Origin: Ilyonectria destructans
Taxonomy: Eukaryota > Ascomycota > Sordariomycetes > Hypocreales > Nectriaceae
Length of the DNA stretch: 64,000 nucleotides
Direction: 5' to 3'
NCBI GenBank assembly: GCA_020740775.1
Contig: JAHEWK010000040.1
Coordinates: 124,001-188,000, forward strand
Part shown: positions 1-8,514 of the stretch, piece by piece
Layout: each line of letters starts with the position of its first letter
How positions within the stretch are numbered: position 1 is the first letter of the stretch
Position numbers and translations under genes: made by a program
Notes under the pieces: generated by a model
The model's input: only the letters and a program-made list of their open reading frames with translations
What the model was told of the DNA's origin: nothing
Databases searched by the model: none

Positions 1-945
1 TGGAAGGCAGCACACGATGACCCTGGTTCGAAGGAAGCCGTAAAGCTCGGCGTTGAACCCAATATGGCTGCCGGTGCTTTTCTGGAACTACTGGAGTGGC
101 TACGAGAAGTGGTCCTGCAGGACGCGGTTTTCCTACGCGAGCACTACCCTTTCCACCCCATCTTCGAAGAGCCGGTCTTTCGCTGTTCGGAATTCGCAGC
201 GTTCGCGGTCCAAATCAACGGCGCTTGCAAACGTGCGCAGGAGGTATCACACGTCACGGCCATTCAGAAAGCAGTCCCGGTAGTCGCAGCTCAACTTCGA
301 ACCGTAGCCGCCCAGCAATTGGCGGCTGAGCAACTAGCTCAACAGAGGTACACTGAGCTGATGGCAGCTAGTCAGATCCTAGTCACCAAGATGGACGACC
401 TGACTGGCGGTTCCTTTACAGTCACGTGGACCCCTGGAAGGTCTAAGGCTACCTTGCAATGGGAGGTGCACGCCGGCCATGAACCACGTCAGCAGAGGCG
501 CCGTGTATCCCGGGAAACTACTCCCACGCCCTTGGCCCGACCCGTTCATACTACTCCTCCCACACAATCTGCGCCTGCGCCAAAGGAGGGTCAGGGAAAT
601 GGGGAAGCCAGTCAGTCAGTTGCAGAAAGATCTCAGCCCCCGAGCTATAAGCTCCCGCGAGCTGTTAAGACGGTTCAGCATCTGCTACGTTTGTGGCGCC
701 ACGGCCTAGGCGGAATGCCCTCTGTGGATAGCCTTGAACGTGACTGGGGAACCCGCTGGCGACCATCCTCTGAAAAGCAGTATTTCTCTACTAGAAAGAT
801 GATCATTGACGAGGTTGCTCGGCGGGCTGCAGCACAGCATATCGCGGAGGACGTAGTAGCGAAGCAAATGGATGTGGAACGGGATTCTAATTCGCTTGAC
901 AAAGTATTCAAATCCATTAGAAACGACAGGAAGGCCAGGAATTAG
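1..945 (+). CDS. Crypton-type protein, C-terminal part (GCR1_C DNA-binding domain)
   Basis: The frame is open from the first base of the window to a TAG at 943-945, so the gene begins upstream and only its last 314 or so residues are visible. An alanine/glutamine-rich helical stretch and a low-complexity proline/serine linker are followed by a C-terminal block with TVQHLLRLWRHGLGGMPSVD, then WGTRWRPSSEKQYFSTRK and IIDEVARR. This order (leucine-rich start, GLGG, W..RWR, YFSTRK.IIDE) is that of the GCR1_C domain, which in filamentous fungi is mostly found at the C-terminus of Crypton tyrosine-recombinase proteins. The recombinase catalytic part would lie outside the window. The alternative is a domesticated Crypton-derived nuclear protein. 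Family recognition is from memory of motifs, not a search. Confidence 0.62.
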   Translation, partial: WKAAHDDPGSKEAVKLGVEPNMAAGAFLELLEWLREVVLQDAVFLREHYPFHPIFEEPVFRCSEFAAFAVQINGACKRAQEVSHVTAIQKAVPVVAAQLRTVAAQQLAAEQLAQQRYTELMAASQILVTKMDDLTGGSFTVTWTPGRSKATLQWEVHAGHEPRQQRRRVSRETTPTPLARPVHTTPPTQSAPAPKEGQGNGEASQSVAERSQPPSYKLPRAVKTVQHLLRLWRHGLGGMPSVDSLERDWGTRWRPSSEKQYFSTRKMIIDEVARRAAAQHIAEDVVAKQMDVERDSNSLDKVFKSIRNDRKARN

Positions 946-1232
946 TATAGAAGTCTGTATTTAGGTATTACTGTAGATCGAAAATCAGGAGTTTATTGAC
1001 TTGCTGCAAAATGTTTGTTTTTCAATGTGTAAGTGACTTGGCGCTGCAGGCGGGCGAAATTTTAACCCACCATAGCAACTGAACCAAGCTACTCCACGAT
1101 ATGAAAAGACGTGCATTTATTTGATCACCGGAATAGGCGCCATCGAACGGTATAGCTTTCACCCTCGTACATCCAGTATTTCGGTCCCAACGGTGTCGCG
1201 GAGTTGACATCCGTACTTTGGGGGGCGATGTC

Positions 1233-1266
1233 TACGGTCGCACATTACCACATGGGTGACATAACC
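1233..1266 (+). repeat. Left terminal inverted repeat of the IS3EU-like element
   Basis: Starts TACGGTCGCACATTACCACA and continues through GGTGACA to AACC. It pairs with 4774-4807 with two mismatches. Confidence 0.8.
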
Positions 1267-1563
1267 CTTTTGGGAAGCCTCAACCATGTTAAAATACTTA
1301 GTAATTTTGTGCCCCCTTGCAAGACTACAGTACCGCACACTATCCGAAAGGTATCTTCATTTAGATGGCATCTCCACCAGGGAATATGTCGTGATCATTC
1401 CTGGTGACGCGTCACAATTCTTCCACTCACACATCCACACCAGCGTCAATACCCAGCCCATCGCCTCCCCATAGCTGTTATGGGCTATCCCCATCCATTC
1501 CCTAAGTAAGCTCGGGTCTATCCATCATGAGACTGTGCGACTGACCTTGTCTTGTACGTAGAT

Positions 1564-2814
1564 ATGCCCGATCACGTCCTATCGCAGACATGTCCCGATG
1601 TTCCGAAGACCGTGGCCCCTAAATCGTACCAACGGAGCCACGATTTCATCCGCGATAGCTACCCAGGGTCGAAACTGTGTCCATATTGCGGGCGACGTTG
1701 GCCCACGAGTATCTCCATCCTCGACAGCTCGCCAGTCCCGTTTCGAGACGTTGAAACAGCTTCCACCTCCTCCGCTATACAGTCTATCGACCTAACAGCC
1801 TCTGATCGTTCCACACCCTCACAGACGATCTTCACCGGCTCTGGAGACGGCCCTAGCCGTATCCTCGCAGCATCGCGGCCCTCCACTGTATATCGAGATG
1901 CCAAACTTACCCGGAGTCGGATTGCGAGGGGCATGAGGGCAAGCTCGTCGCAACTCGGTGAGGCTGTGGCTAAACAGAGCCAAAACAAGAGCAGACGGAA
2001 GATCTCGATGCGTCTCACCGTCTTCCTTGCGAGGCCTGACCCATGGGAAATACTAGACAAAGACGAGGAGCCCCAGTGGTCTTTGGCTAGAGAGCTGCTG
2101 AAGGTCGCTTTGCGCCCTTTCGTCGACGAGGAACCATCTTTACCTGTCCACTTCTGGTTCGACAGCATCTTCTTCCCTCAGTTCAAGGACAAGCCTGCCC
2201 TCTCTTCTGTTCTTTAATTCGACAAGAGACTCGTTTAGAACGCTTATATTAAAGAGGGTATCACGGAGCTGAGCGACCTCGACTGGGAGAGACAGATAGT
2301 CGCAGAGCTTTTCGGCGAGGACTGCCCTTTTCGTTTCAGTAAAACAGAGGGCAGATATCTCCTTTTCCTTGTTTTCTATGAGCCATTGCCTCCTCGACCA
2401 CAAGTCCCGACCCCTCGTCATATCAAGACACCGAGGTCAGCCGTAAAGCCGTTCAAAAAGGAGAAGGGAATCAAGAAAGAGCTAGTCAAGGCCGAGGTGA
2501 AGGTACAGCCAGCCTTGTTAATCGGGAGCGAGTTCAACTCGCCCTCCTTGAGCCCCTCTCTGAGCCCAGTTCTACCTCCTTCGAGAGCTAGCGTAGAAGA
2601 CCAGATCGAGGTTATTACTAGCGATGTGGACGAGACCCGCGCGGGTCAGAAACGAGCTCGAGACTCTATAAGCTCAGCATTCTCAGAAGAAGCAGAGGAT
2701 AAGGGGCTCTCGGCTGGCCCTGCCTTCACTGCCCATGATCCCGCTGCTGGAACCCGAGGAGTTGATACGAGGAGGCCAAGTAGTCGGCATCCTCGTAAAC
2801 AGACGAGGAAATAG
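1564..2814 (+). pseudogene. Accessory ORF of the IS3EU-like element, two in-frame stops
   Basis: A single reading frame runs from ATG 1564 to TAG 2812-2814 but is interrupted by TAA at 2215-2217 and TAG at 2236-2238, only 18 bases apart. Without the stops it would encode about 416 residues. Visible parts are a possible zinc-binding CPYCGRRWP near residue 41, a serine/threonine-rich region, a block ending FDKRLV..AYIKEGITELSDLDWE just after the stops, and a lysine-rich then acidic serine-rich tail. No family is recognised. It lies wholly between the TIRs and converges on the integrase gene with about 100 bp between stop codons, so it probably belongs to the transposon rather than the host. Both stops are one transition away from a glutamine codon (CAA, CAG), as expected from C-to-T mutation. 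Confidence 0.5.
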
Positions 2815-2917
2815 TAGTTACTCTAGCTCAAGGTGACCCAGGTCCCCCATCAGCTCGTCCACACTATTAATAATATCGCCGGGTAGCTCAGTTCCGGAGA
2901 GGCCATTGTTAATAGGC

Positions 2918-4516
2918 TCAAGGTAGTTCTGCTCGAGGAGCTGAAGCTAAAGCATTGTCAGCTAGCTTTTGAGTGCGATGGAGTACTTCTTTACGTACGA
3001 ATCTCTCTTGCCCTCCAACTGGACTCTCTGGGATGCTCAGCACCGGACTTACCCCGCAGTCGAGATGAACCTGAATCTTGTCTCTAAGCCGTAAGTAGAT
3101 CGCGAGGTGTGGTCGCTTATGATCAAGCTCCCCATCTAGCTGACCATCGAACTGAAGATCCCGGAGCTGTTGATCACACCAGTCCGTTGTTATTGGGTCA
3201 AGAAGATCGTCTATATCGATAGAATCGACAGCGGCCATCATCTGGGCAAGCCCATCTCGAGCCGCAGGCCCTAGATGGACTGCCCAGTTCTCCACTTCGC
3301 TTGTATTATACAGATCCATCGGGATCCCGGCGACGAGATGCTTCCTATTCTTCTGTGGCCGGATGCGATGGCCGTTCCACATCTCCGTGAATTCCGCAAC
3401 CTCTTGACGGATCATGGGTCCATAGAGAGCATACACCGCGATCTGGTGAGCAAGACGGTTTGGTTGGAAGAGGCCGCTATCAATCAGCTCGTGTGAGAAC
3501 GCGATCCAGCGCTGACTGACACCTTTGAGTAGCTTTTCCCACCAAGACTCGATCCGTTGGTTCGATGTGCTTGGGCCCCAGATATGACAGGAGCTCAGTC
3601 TCGCTCCCTGCCTGTGGACTCGTTGGTCGTTATCCTCGGTGGCATACCGAAACTCTGTCTGATCAAGGTCGGCGAGAATCGCCTGGGCTCCGGCCCAAAG
3701 AGGAGTCTCGATACCATGATCCGAGCGGGTGAAAAGGGGGCGGACCCCTGAGTACGACACAGTCCGTAGAAACTGTTTGAGTGAACTCAGCGCAGTCATA
3801 TTCCCCCTGCCGACATATATCCAGATGATGGCTCTCGAGTACGTGTCGATACAGGCGTAGATAGAGAAGCCGAAGTTCTTGAGCTTCTCGTACCCATCAA
3901 GAGACCACATGAAGTTAGGCCCAGGAACCTGGAAGTTCTTCCGGTGCTTCCAATCAGCAAGGCGTCTTTGTTCGGCCCGCTTCTTCCACTCTGGGTTCGT
4001 TTGGTACTCGCGATATAAGGTATTCTGGCCGACAAGAACGCCGGCACGGATGCGGACGTAGTGGTATAGATACCCCCTGCCAAATCCTCTGATGCTTGAA
4101 GACTGACGGTCGTCTTGAAAGAGGAACTCTCTTGCTTTTTGAATAGCCTCCTGTCGTTCAGCCAGATCTCGGAAGCGCCGCTTCATGCCATGCTTCAGAC
4201 GGTACTCCTGTACAGTCCGCTCGGAGATCTCGATGCCGCGTCGCTTGAGATCACGGACGATGGAAGTGTCGCTATATCCGTATCGGTAGAAGTAGCCTTT
4301 GATCAGCTCGATGAAGGTGTTGGTATTAATCTTTGAGTGAAGGGGGGAGTACTCCTGGGCACCCCATTCCGCTAACCTCCTTTTCAGGGTTCTGACGTCG
4401 AGTACGTGCCCATCGTCGCGGAGATGGGCACATATAGTATCAATGGATAGTCCTTCTCGCCGCTGCTCGAGGATCCAGTCCTTTACGCGCTCCAAGTCCT
4501 TACGGGGCCTCGGCAT
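2918..4516 (-). CDS. Integrase-type DDE transposase of the IS3EU-like element
   Basis: An uninterrupted 532-residue protein with ATG at 4514-4516. Residues 1-52 form a helix-turn-helix reminiscent of the fungal Clr5 domain, ending LKRRLAEWG; a second HTH-like unit covers about 66-115 (YSDTSIVRDLKRRGIEISER). The catalytic core starts about residue 195 with MWSLDGYEK (Asp207) and ACIDTYSRAI, followed by FTRSDHGIE (Asp266) and GPSTSNQRIESWW (Glu323), the usual D-D-E order of rve-like integrases. The GPS..NQRIE block is typical of eukaryotic integrase-core proteins unrelated to LTR retrotransposons. No reverse transcriptase or gag is nearby, and TIRs with a target duplication bracket the gene, so it should cut and paste its own element in the nucleus. 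No lesion is visible in the frame. Confidence 0.75.
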   Translation of the reverse strand: MPRPRKDLERVKDWILEQRREGLSIDTICAHLRDDGHVLDVRTLKRRLAEWGAQEYSPLHSKINTNTFIELIKGYFYRYGYSDTSIVRDLKRRGIEISERTVQEYRLKHGMKRRFRDLAERQEAIQKAREFLFQDDRQSSSIRGFGRGYLYHYVRIRAGVLVGQNTLYREYQTNPEWKKRAEQRRLADWKHRKNFQVPGPNFMWSLDGYEKLKNFGFSIYACIDTYSRAIIWIYVGRGNMTALSSLKQFLRTVSYSGVRPLFTRSDHGIETPLWAGAQAILADLDQTEFRYATEDNDQRVHRQGARLSSCHIWGPSTSNQRIESWWEKLLKGVSQRWIAFSHELIDSGLFQPNRLAHQIAVYALYGPMIRQEVAEFTEMWNGHRIRPQKNRKHLVAGIPMDLYNTSEVENWAVHLGPAARDGLAQMMAAVDSIDIDDLLDPITTDWCDQQLRDLQFDGQLDGELDHKRPHLAIYLRLRDKIQVHLDCGVSPVLSIPESPVGGQERFVRKEVLHRTQKLADNALASAPRAELP

Positions 4517-4773
4517 TGTGCGAGACGCAGACCAGGGGTTCGAGATCGTGGTAGAGGTCGGAGTTCATACCTCCTTCCAAGGCTTCCAGCTGCAATATCC
4601 TCCTCTGAACCGGCATTATCGGAGCTTCGGCGCCGATGGAATGGCATCAGCACCGCTTGGTATGGCATCAGCTCTGCTACATTGAAAACAGTGCGCTATC
4701 GTATCAATACTGTAGCCCCATATAAAAACGCCGAAAGCCTATGTGCGAAATAGCTCCAGTCATTTTCGTACAT

Positions 4774-4807
4774 GGTTTTGTCACCAATGTGGTAATGTGC
4801 GACCGTA
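4774..4807 (-). repeat. Right terminal inverted repeat of the IS3EU-like element
   Basis: Reads TACGGTCGCACATTACCACA from its outer end on the minus strand. The direct repeat GATGTC follows at 4808-4813. Confidence 0.8.
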
Positions 4808-4832
4808 GATGTCACGGGCCTTGCGGTAATCT

Positions 4833-4855
4833 GCGGGGTCGGCGGGCGACCCCGC
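4833..4855. other. GC-rich hairpin beside the IS3EU-like element
   Basis: GCGGGGTCG at 4833-4841 and CGACCCCGC at 4847-4855 are perfect inverse complements around a 5-nt loop. They sit 20 bp outside the element, within a wider imperfect inverted repeat (GATGTCACGGGCC near 4808, ACCTGTGACATC near 4867). The function is unknown. Confidence 0.5.
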
Positions 4856-4949
4856 ACCAAAAAAGACCTGTGACATCCACTTGTTGCTGACGGAAATCAG
4901 TGGCTTTGACGGCGTCGCCCTGGAGTGGACCACACCGGAATTAACATTC

Positions 4950-5065
4950 TTCCGGTGTATTTCCATACGTATGGAATACAGCAATCTGGTATGGAATATG
5001 GAATATGGCGTATGGAAGTTCCATATGGATTAACTTATTCCATACGTGTATGGATAGAAAGCCTG
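4950..5065 (-). repeat. Relic of a hAT terminus related to hAT-B
   Basis: Read on the minus strand from 5065 this starts CAGGCTTTCTATCCATACAC and then repeats CCATACG/CGTATGG-like palindromes. It matches the start and subterminal repeats of hAT-B at 27171 and 33844. No partner end or transposase piece was found nearby, so this is an isolated terminus. Confidence 0.6.
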
Positions 5066-5111
5066 GGGCCACACGAATCGCTCAGTCGCAACTGCCGAGT
5101 GCGACAAATGC

Positions 5112-5330
5112 ATGGCAACAATGTGTACTAACCTCCAGATCCTCCAGCTCAACGTGGGGAAGAGGGATGCAGTGCAACTGAGCATGATGAACGACGGAGA
5201 CTTGCGGGACTACGCGGTGCTGGCAGTAGCCGAACCATACGCATTGAACATGGACGGTACGGTGGTGACAACACCGCAAGCTTTGATGCGAGAGTTGGGG
5301 GTGTTATTCAGTAGCACGGGGAGCGCGGCA
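5112..5330 (+). pseudogene. LINE endonuclease fragment (Tad-like non-LTR retrotransposon)
   Basis: The frame from 5112 encodes LQILQLNVGKRDAVQLSMMN followed by YAVLAVAEPYALNMDGTVVTT. This is the start of the endonuclease/exonuclease/phosphatase domain as found in the second ORF of fungal Tad-clade LINEs (I.QLNV, then a phrase like LAVSEPY with the catalytic Glu). Similarity fades after about residue 60, and the frame stops at 5421-5423. No reverse transcriptase follows. It abuts the hAT terminus relic that ends at 5065, so it is a small truncated insertion. Confidence 0.6.
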
Positions 5331-5423
5331 TTCAATTCCGAAGAGTTACAGCTCCTCCGGATTTGTACAGTGCCAGGCCTCGCCGCTAAGACAATGGGCA
5401 GTTTGCCGTCCCATGGGCTATGA

Positions 5424-6959
5424 CCCCCCCCCTACCCCCCCTTCCCCCTTTACTGGAACGGGGAAAAGCTGCAGAAACCTACTCGGTGGCTTGTGCTAGT
5501 AGCGACGGAAGGGAGCATCCAGAATTTTAGGGTGCGCCTCGTCGGCATCTTCCGGCCTTGCGCCTCTGACAAGTCAACAAGTAAATCAAGCGGAGGCTGT
5601 TCCACGGAAAAAGTTGAGTGCCACATGGTGATTCGAGAAACATTCCGTCCTGTTGGTGGAGGAGAGCTTGTATGTCACGCCGATCTTTACTTGTCGTTGC
5701 TTGGTGTGTAATGAGAGAAGACGCCCCTAACGGAACTTGCTGGATCAGCCCATTCACGTAGTCAGGAATGAGAAGCCAACTGCCCAGCCCTGTGTGACAT
5801 CGTCACCCGAGTTTTGATGAGCAACCACTGCTTCACGTGCTTCACCCTCCTGGAGCCCGGACAAAGGTGTTGTCCAATTGTCTTGTCTTGATCTGTTGCC
5901 ATAATATCGTGGAGGGTATCCCGCCGTCTGAGCCCTCAACGCCGCTTCTGTCAGCTGATGCTACCACTAATCAACCTTCGGGCAATGTAACCCCTGCTCA
6001 TGCAGATGATCGTCTGGGTTACCATCGCTAAGGTCCAGCTCGTAATCAAAAGTACCCTCATTGGGGATACTTGTGGGGCCTGTATTTCGGCTACCCCCAT
6101 GGTCGCGTCCGCTCCCACAAGTAGTACCTCGCCCAGCGGCAAGTGAGAGATATTTATGATAGTTACGTATATTTTCGTCCAGAGCCGTGAGGCCGGAAGA
6201 GTCCCCTATTGGGCACAGGGCGGCTGAAACATGGGTGTAATGAACTCTGTCGGCGGACTAATCAGAGATTGGACTAGCTAAGGGGGAGAGTGCTGCATGA
6301 CCCAACGATGGCTGTGTATCTCCCTGCTCTGTTCGGATCCCGGAACCACTACTGCGCTTGCCATACCGCAAGCGCAGTATAGGCTCACCCGCAAGCTCAA
6401 TATGATAAATACTGGAAGGGCGTGCCCTGTGTACACGAACAGATCTGGGATCAACCGAATAATGTGCGGGGCATAGATATCCATGTCAAAAGTCTTTGCC
6501 CACGTAAAAGCCACACATTGCCTTTTCTTGCCGGAAGAACGTTATAACGTCTTATAAATGGCGGCGCTATAAGAAGCCCTATATTATAGCGCACTCAGTC
6601 CGTTAGCTGTACGTATCATGCCCCTAACGCCACGAAAGCCGTAGTGCATATAGCAGATGATTACCTGAAGTTGCTTGACGTACAATGTACCGTCACGTAA
6701 TCAAGGAGTGTGGCGCCCATAGCATGGGCAGAGACTTTGAAATGGTCGTCTGTACCTTCACAGCTCTTCCCAACCCTTATGATGGCTTTGCCGAGGCGCC
6801 CATTTCGCCCAGACACGTCCAGGAATTCGATGCTGACTAAAATGACATCCATATGCCACATGCACGATGAGAAATAAATTCCTTATCGTCACAACACCAA
6901 TCCTACAACGCAGTTTCCTTCAGATTTCTCTGCTTAAAATCTCGCCAACTTGACTCACC
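5424..6959. other. No gene recognised (1.5 kb)
   Basis: No open frame here has recognisable family similarity. The stretch holds a pyrimidine-rich run at 5424-5450, a perfect 12-bp inverted repeat at 6350-6379 and a palindromic TATAAG-containing patch near 6550-6600. The last 60 bp precede the membrane-protein gene and may hold its promoter. Confidence 0.5.
6350..6379. other. Perfect 12-bp inverted repeat
   Basis: TACTGCGCTTGC at 6350-6361 and GCAAGCGCAGTA at 6368-6379 are exact inverse complements with a 6-nt loop (CATACC). No gene or TE end can be tied to it. Confidence 0.6.
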
Positions 6960-8042
6960 ATGAGTCAACAAGCGCCTTTGGTAGACGACTCCATAGGGCT
7001 ATCATCCTTAGCCATTGTGGGCTCAATCTTTGCAATTAGCATTATCCTCTACATGCTGAGGATTTACGTCCGGGTGATCCCCAGGTATCAGCTCAATGGT
7101 TCTGACTATTGCGCCACGTATGCACTCGTAAGTAGCGGACCGATTATCCCTCTCAACAAGGACGAGCTGAGAATCCATTGCGCAGGTCGCAGAGGCCATC
7201 ACATTTTCCTTCTTCGCAGCAGCCGTTACCTCTGGATTGGGTCGTCATAGCTTCTTTATATCCCCAGAGGACGGCGCTTCGATACTGCGCTGTCTCTTCG
7301 CAGTCGCAGTCGTAGGTTTGTGGGCTTCTGCTATGGCTAGAATCTCCATCGCGTATCTCCTTTTGACGCTCTCTACATGCTGCAGGAGTGCTAGAGTCAT
7401 TATCTGGAGCATGACCCTGCTTCAAATCGGAGCGCTGATTGTTACAGAGGCTATCACATTGCTCCAATGCCGCCCCATCAAAGCGATATGGGAGGTTATT
7501 CCTGATGCAGAATGCCTTGATATCAAAACTTTACAGGCAGGTGGCTATCTTTACACAGGCAAGTTCTCACAACATGGGAGGCCCATTTTAAGCAAAAGGT
7601 ACTAACCAGGCTCAAAATGAAAGCCGTCGGCATTGCTGGCGATTTGGTGTTTGCTATAATGCCCATCGTTCTGATCTGGAATCTAAATCGGTCCATCCTA
7701 GAGCGGTGCCTTGTTTCTTTTTTACTGGCATCGGGCCTCTTCGCCACTGCAGCCGCAGGAATAAGGCTTTTCTACGTCAAGACAGTTAATTTTAACTCAT
7801 CTGACATTTTCCGAGAGATAATGCCCACTTTCTTCTGGTGCCGCATTGAGGAGGCTTCCTTGATAGCGGCATCATCTCTGCCGTTCCTGAAAGCTTCGAC
7901 CGAGCACATTCTATGCAAGTTGGGCTTGCCAGGTTTTCAAAATCCCGAGAGGGCACTTCGAGCATATCACTCCCAGTCATCATCTGGAAAGAACCGCGGA
8001 TGCAAGTTCTCTTTGCGAAAAGAAAAGGGTATGCAAGTTTAG
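6960..8042 (+). CDS. Fungal rhodopsin-domain integral membrane protein, three exons
   Basis: Exon 1 is 6960-7127 and encodes an N-terminal tail and a first membrane helix (LAIVGSIFAISIILYMLRIYV) ending in LNGSDYCATYAL. The first intron is 7128-7185 (GTAAGT to GCAG, phase 0). Exon 2 starts VAEAITFSFFAAAVTSGLGR and runs to about 7560. A second intron of about 50 nt lies near 7560-7609, with a branch site and CTAACCAG end that are clear and a donor that is not. Exon 3 contains IAGDLVFAIMPIVLIWNLN, GLFATAAAGIRLFYVKT and EEASLIAASSLPFLK. These blocks are typical of the Fung_rhodopsin (SAT4-related) family of seven-helix proteins, whose ligands are mostly unknown. The C-terminal tail is short, and the uncertain second donor leaves open that the gene is damaged. 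Confidence 0.6.
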
Positions 8043-8345
8043 TGAAAATTATTGCGACCTAGAAGGAGGAAGGACTACTTCTTGCGGCACGGTGACGAGT
8101 TACTGATGAGCTATATTTCCATGCCTGTCTTAATAGGCTGTGGAAATGATAAGGCGGGTAACTTTGCGGGGGCCTTTCAGACCTTCTCTTGAAAGTTGGG
8201 CCTTAGTCAGATGCATGAGATGCGTGTTATCATAACTAGGTTGCTAGCTAAGGAGGCAAAACGCAGTCTCGGGTAGGATCGGCGGTATCGCATATTCAGG
8301 CGCTGGTAGACGATCCTCTCTTCAATCGTAGTCGACAATTTGAAA

Positions 8346-8514
8346 CAAGCTTGGAAATCGATCGTATAGATCGATTCTGAGCCCTGATCGATCGATTTAT
8401 ATCGATCAACGCATCTGATTGATCGATATCGATCGAGCGGCCCTCTCAGTCGATCGATATCGATCGAGCGGCAATTAAAATCGATCGATCGATATCGATC
8501 GACGATCAAATCGA
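8346..8514. repeat. Subterminal repeats and end of hAT-E
   Basis: The tetranucleotide-palindrome motif ATCGATCGATATCGATCGA and variants occur at least six times between 8357 and 8515, directly after the transposase stop. The outer edge reads CAAGCTTGGAAATCGATCG at 8346, resembling the CARRCT start of the other hAT copies here. Confidence 0.6.

Larger units (their letters stand above)
1227..4813. mobile_element. IS3EU-like DNA transposon with TIRs, 6-bp TSD included
   Basis: An inverted repeat of about 34 bp (two mismatches) lies at 1233-1266 and 4774-4807; both ends begin TACGGTCGCACATTACCACA. Outside it the 6-mer GATGTC occurs in direct orientation at 1227-1232 and 4808-4813, giving a target-site duplication and a 3575-bp element. 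Because GATGTC is almost self-complementary, a 4-bp (ATGT, TIR starting CTACGG) or 2-bp (TG) duplication is formally possible. The element contains two convergent genes: an integrase-type DDE protein on the minus strand and a broken accessory frame on the plus strand. From memory, eukaryotic IS3EU transposons have 6-bp duplications and termini starting 5'-TAY, which fits both features. The superfamily call is therefore a combination of structure seen here and recalled family knowledge. Confidence 0.72.

Noticed and set aside
1659..2168. Minus-strand 169-residue ORF over the accessory gene
   Set aside because: It is the antisense shadow of the longer plus-strand frame, which has consistent composition and continues past its stops.
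5493..5711. Continuation of the LINE frame after 5423
   Set aside because: The residues after 5423 do not follow the endonuclease domain, and the frame is interrupted by a C-rich tract.
7559..7609. A non-canonical GC-AG intron in the rhodopsin-domain gene
   Set aside because: A GC donor at 7559 gives the wrong phase for the next exon; the donor is uncertain, so no unusual splice type is claimed.
8346..8514. ATCGATCG repeats as a CRISPR or regulatory array
   Set aside because: Units are short, palindromic and unevenly spaced, and lie at the end of a hAT transposase gene; every other hAT here has an equivalent repeat zone.
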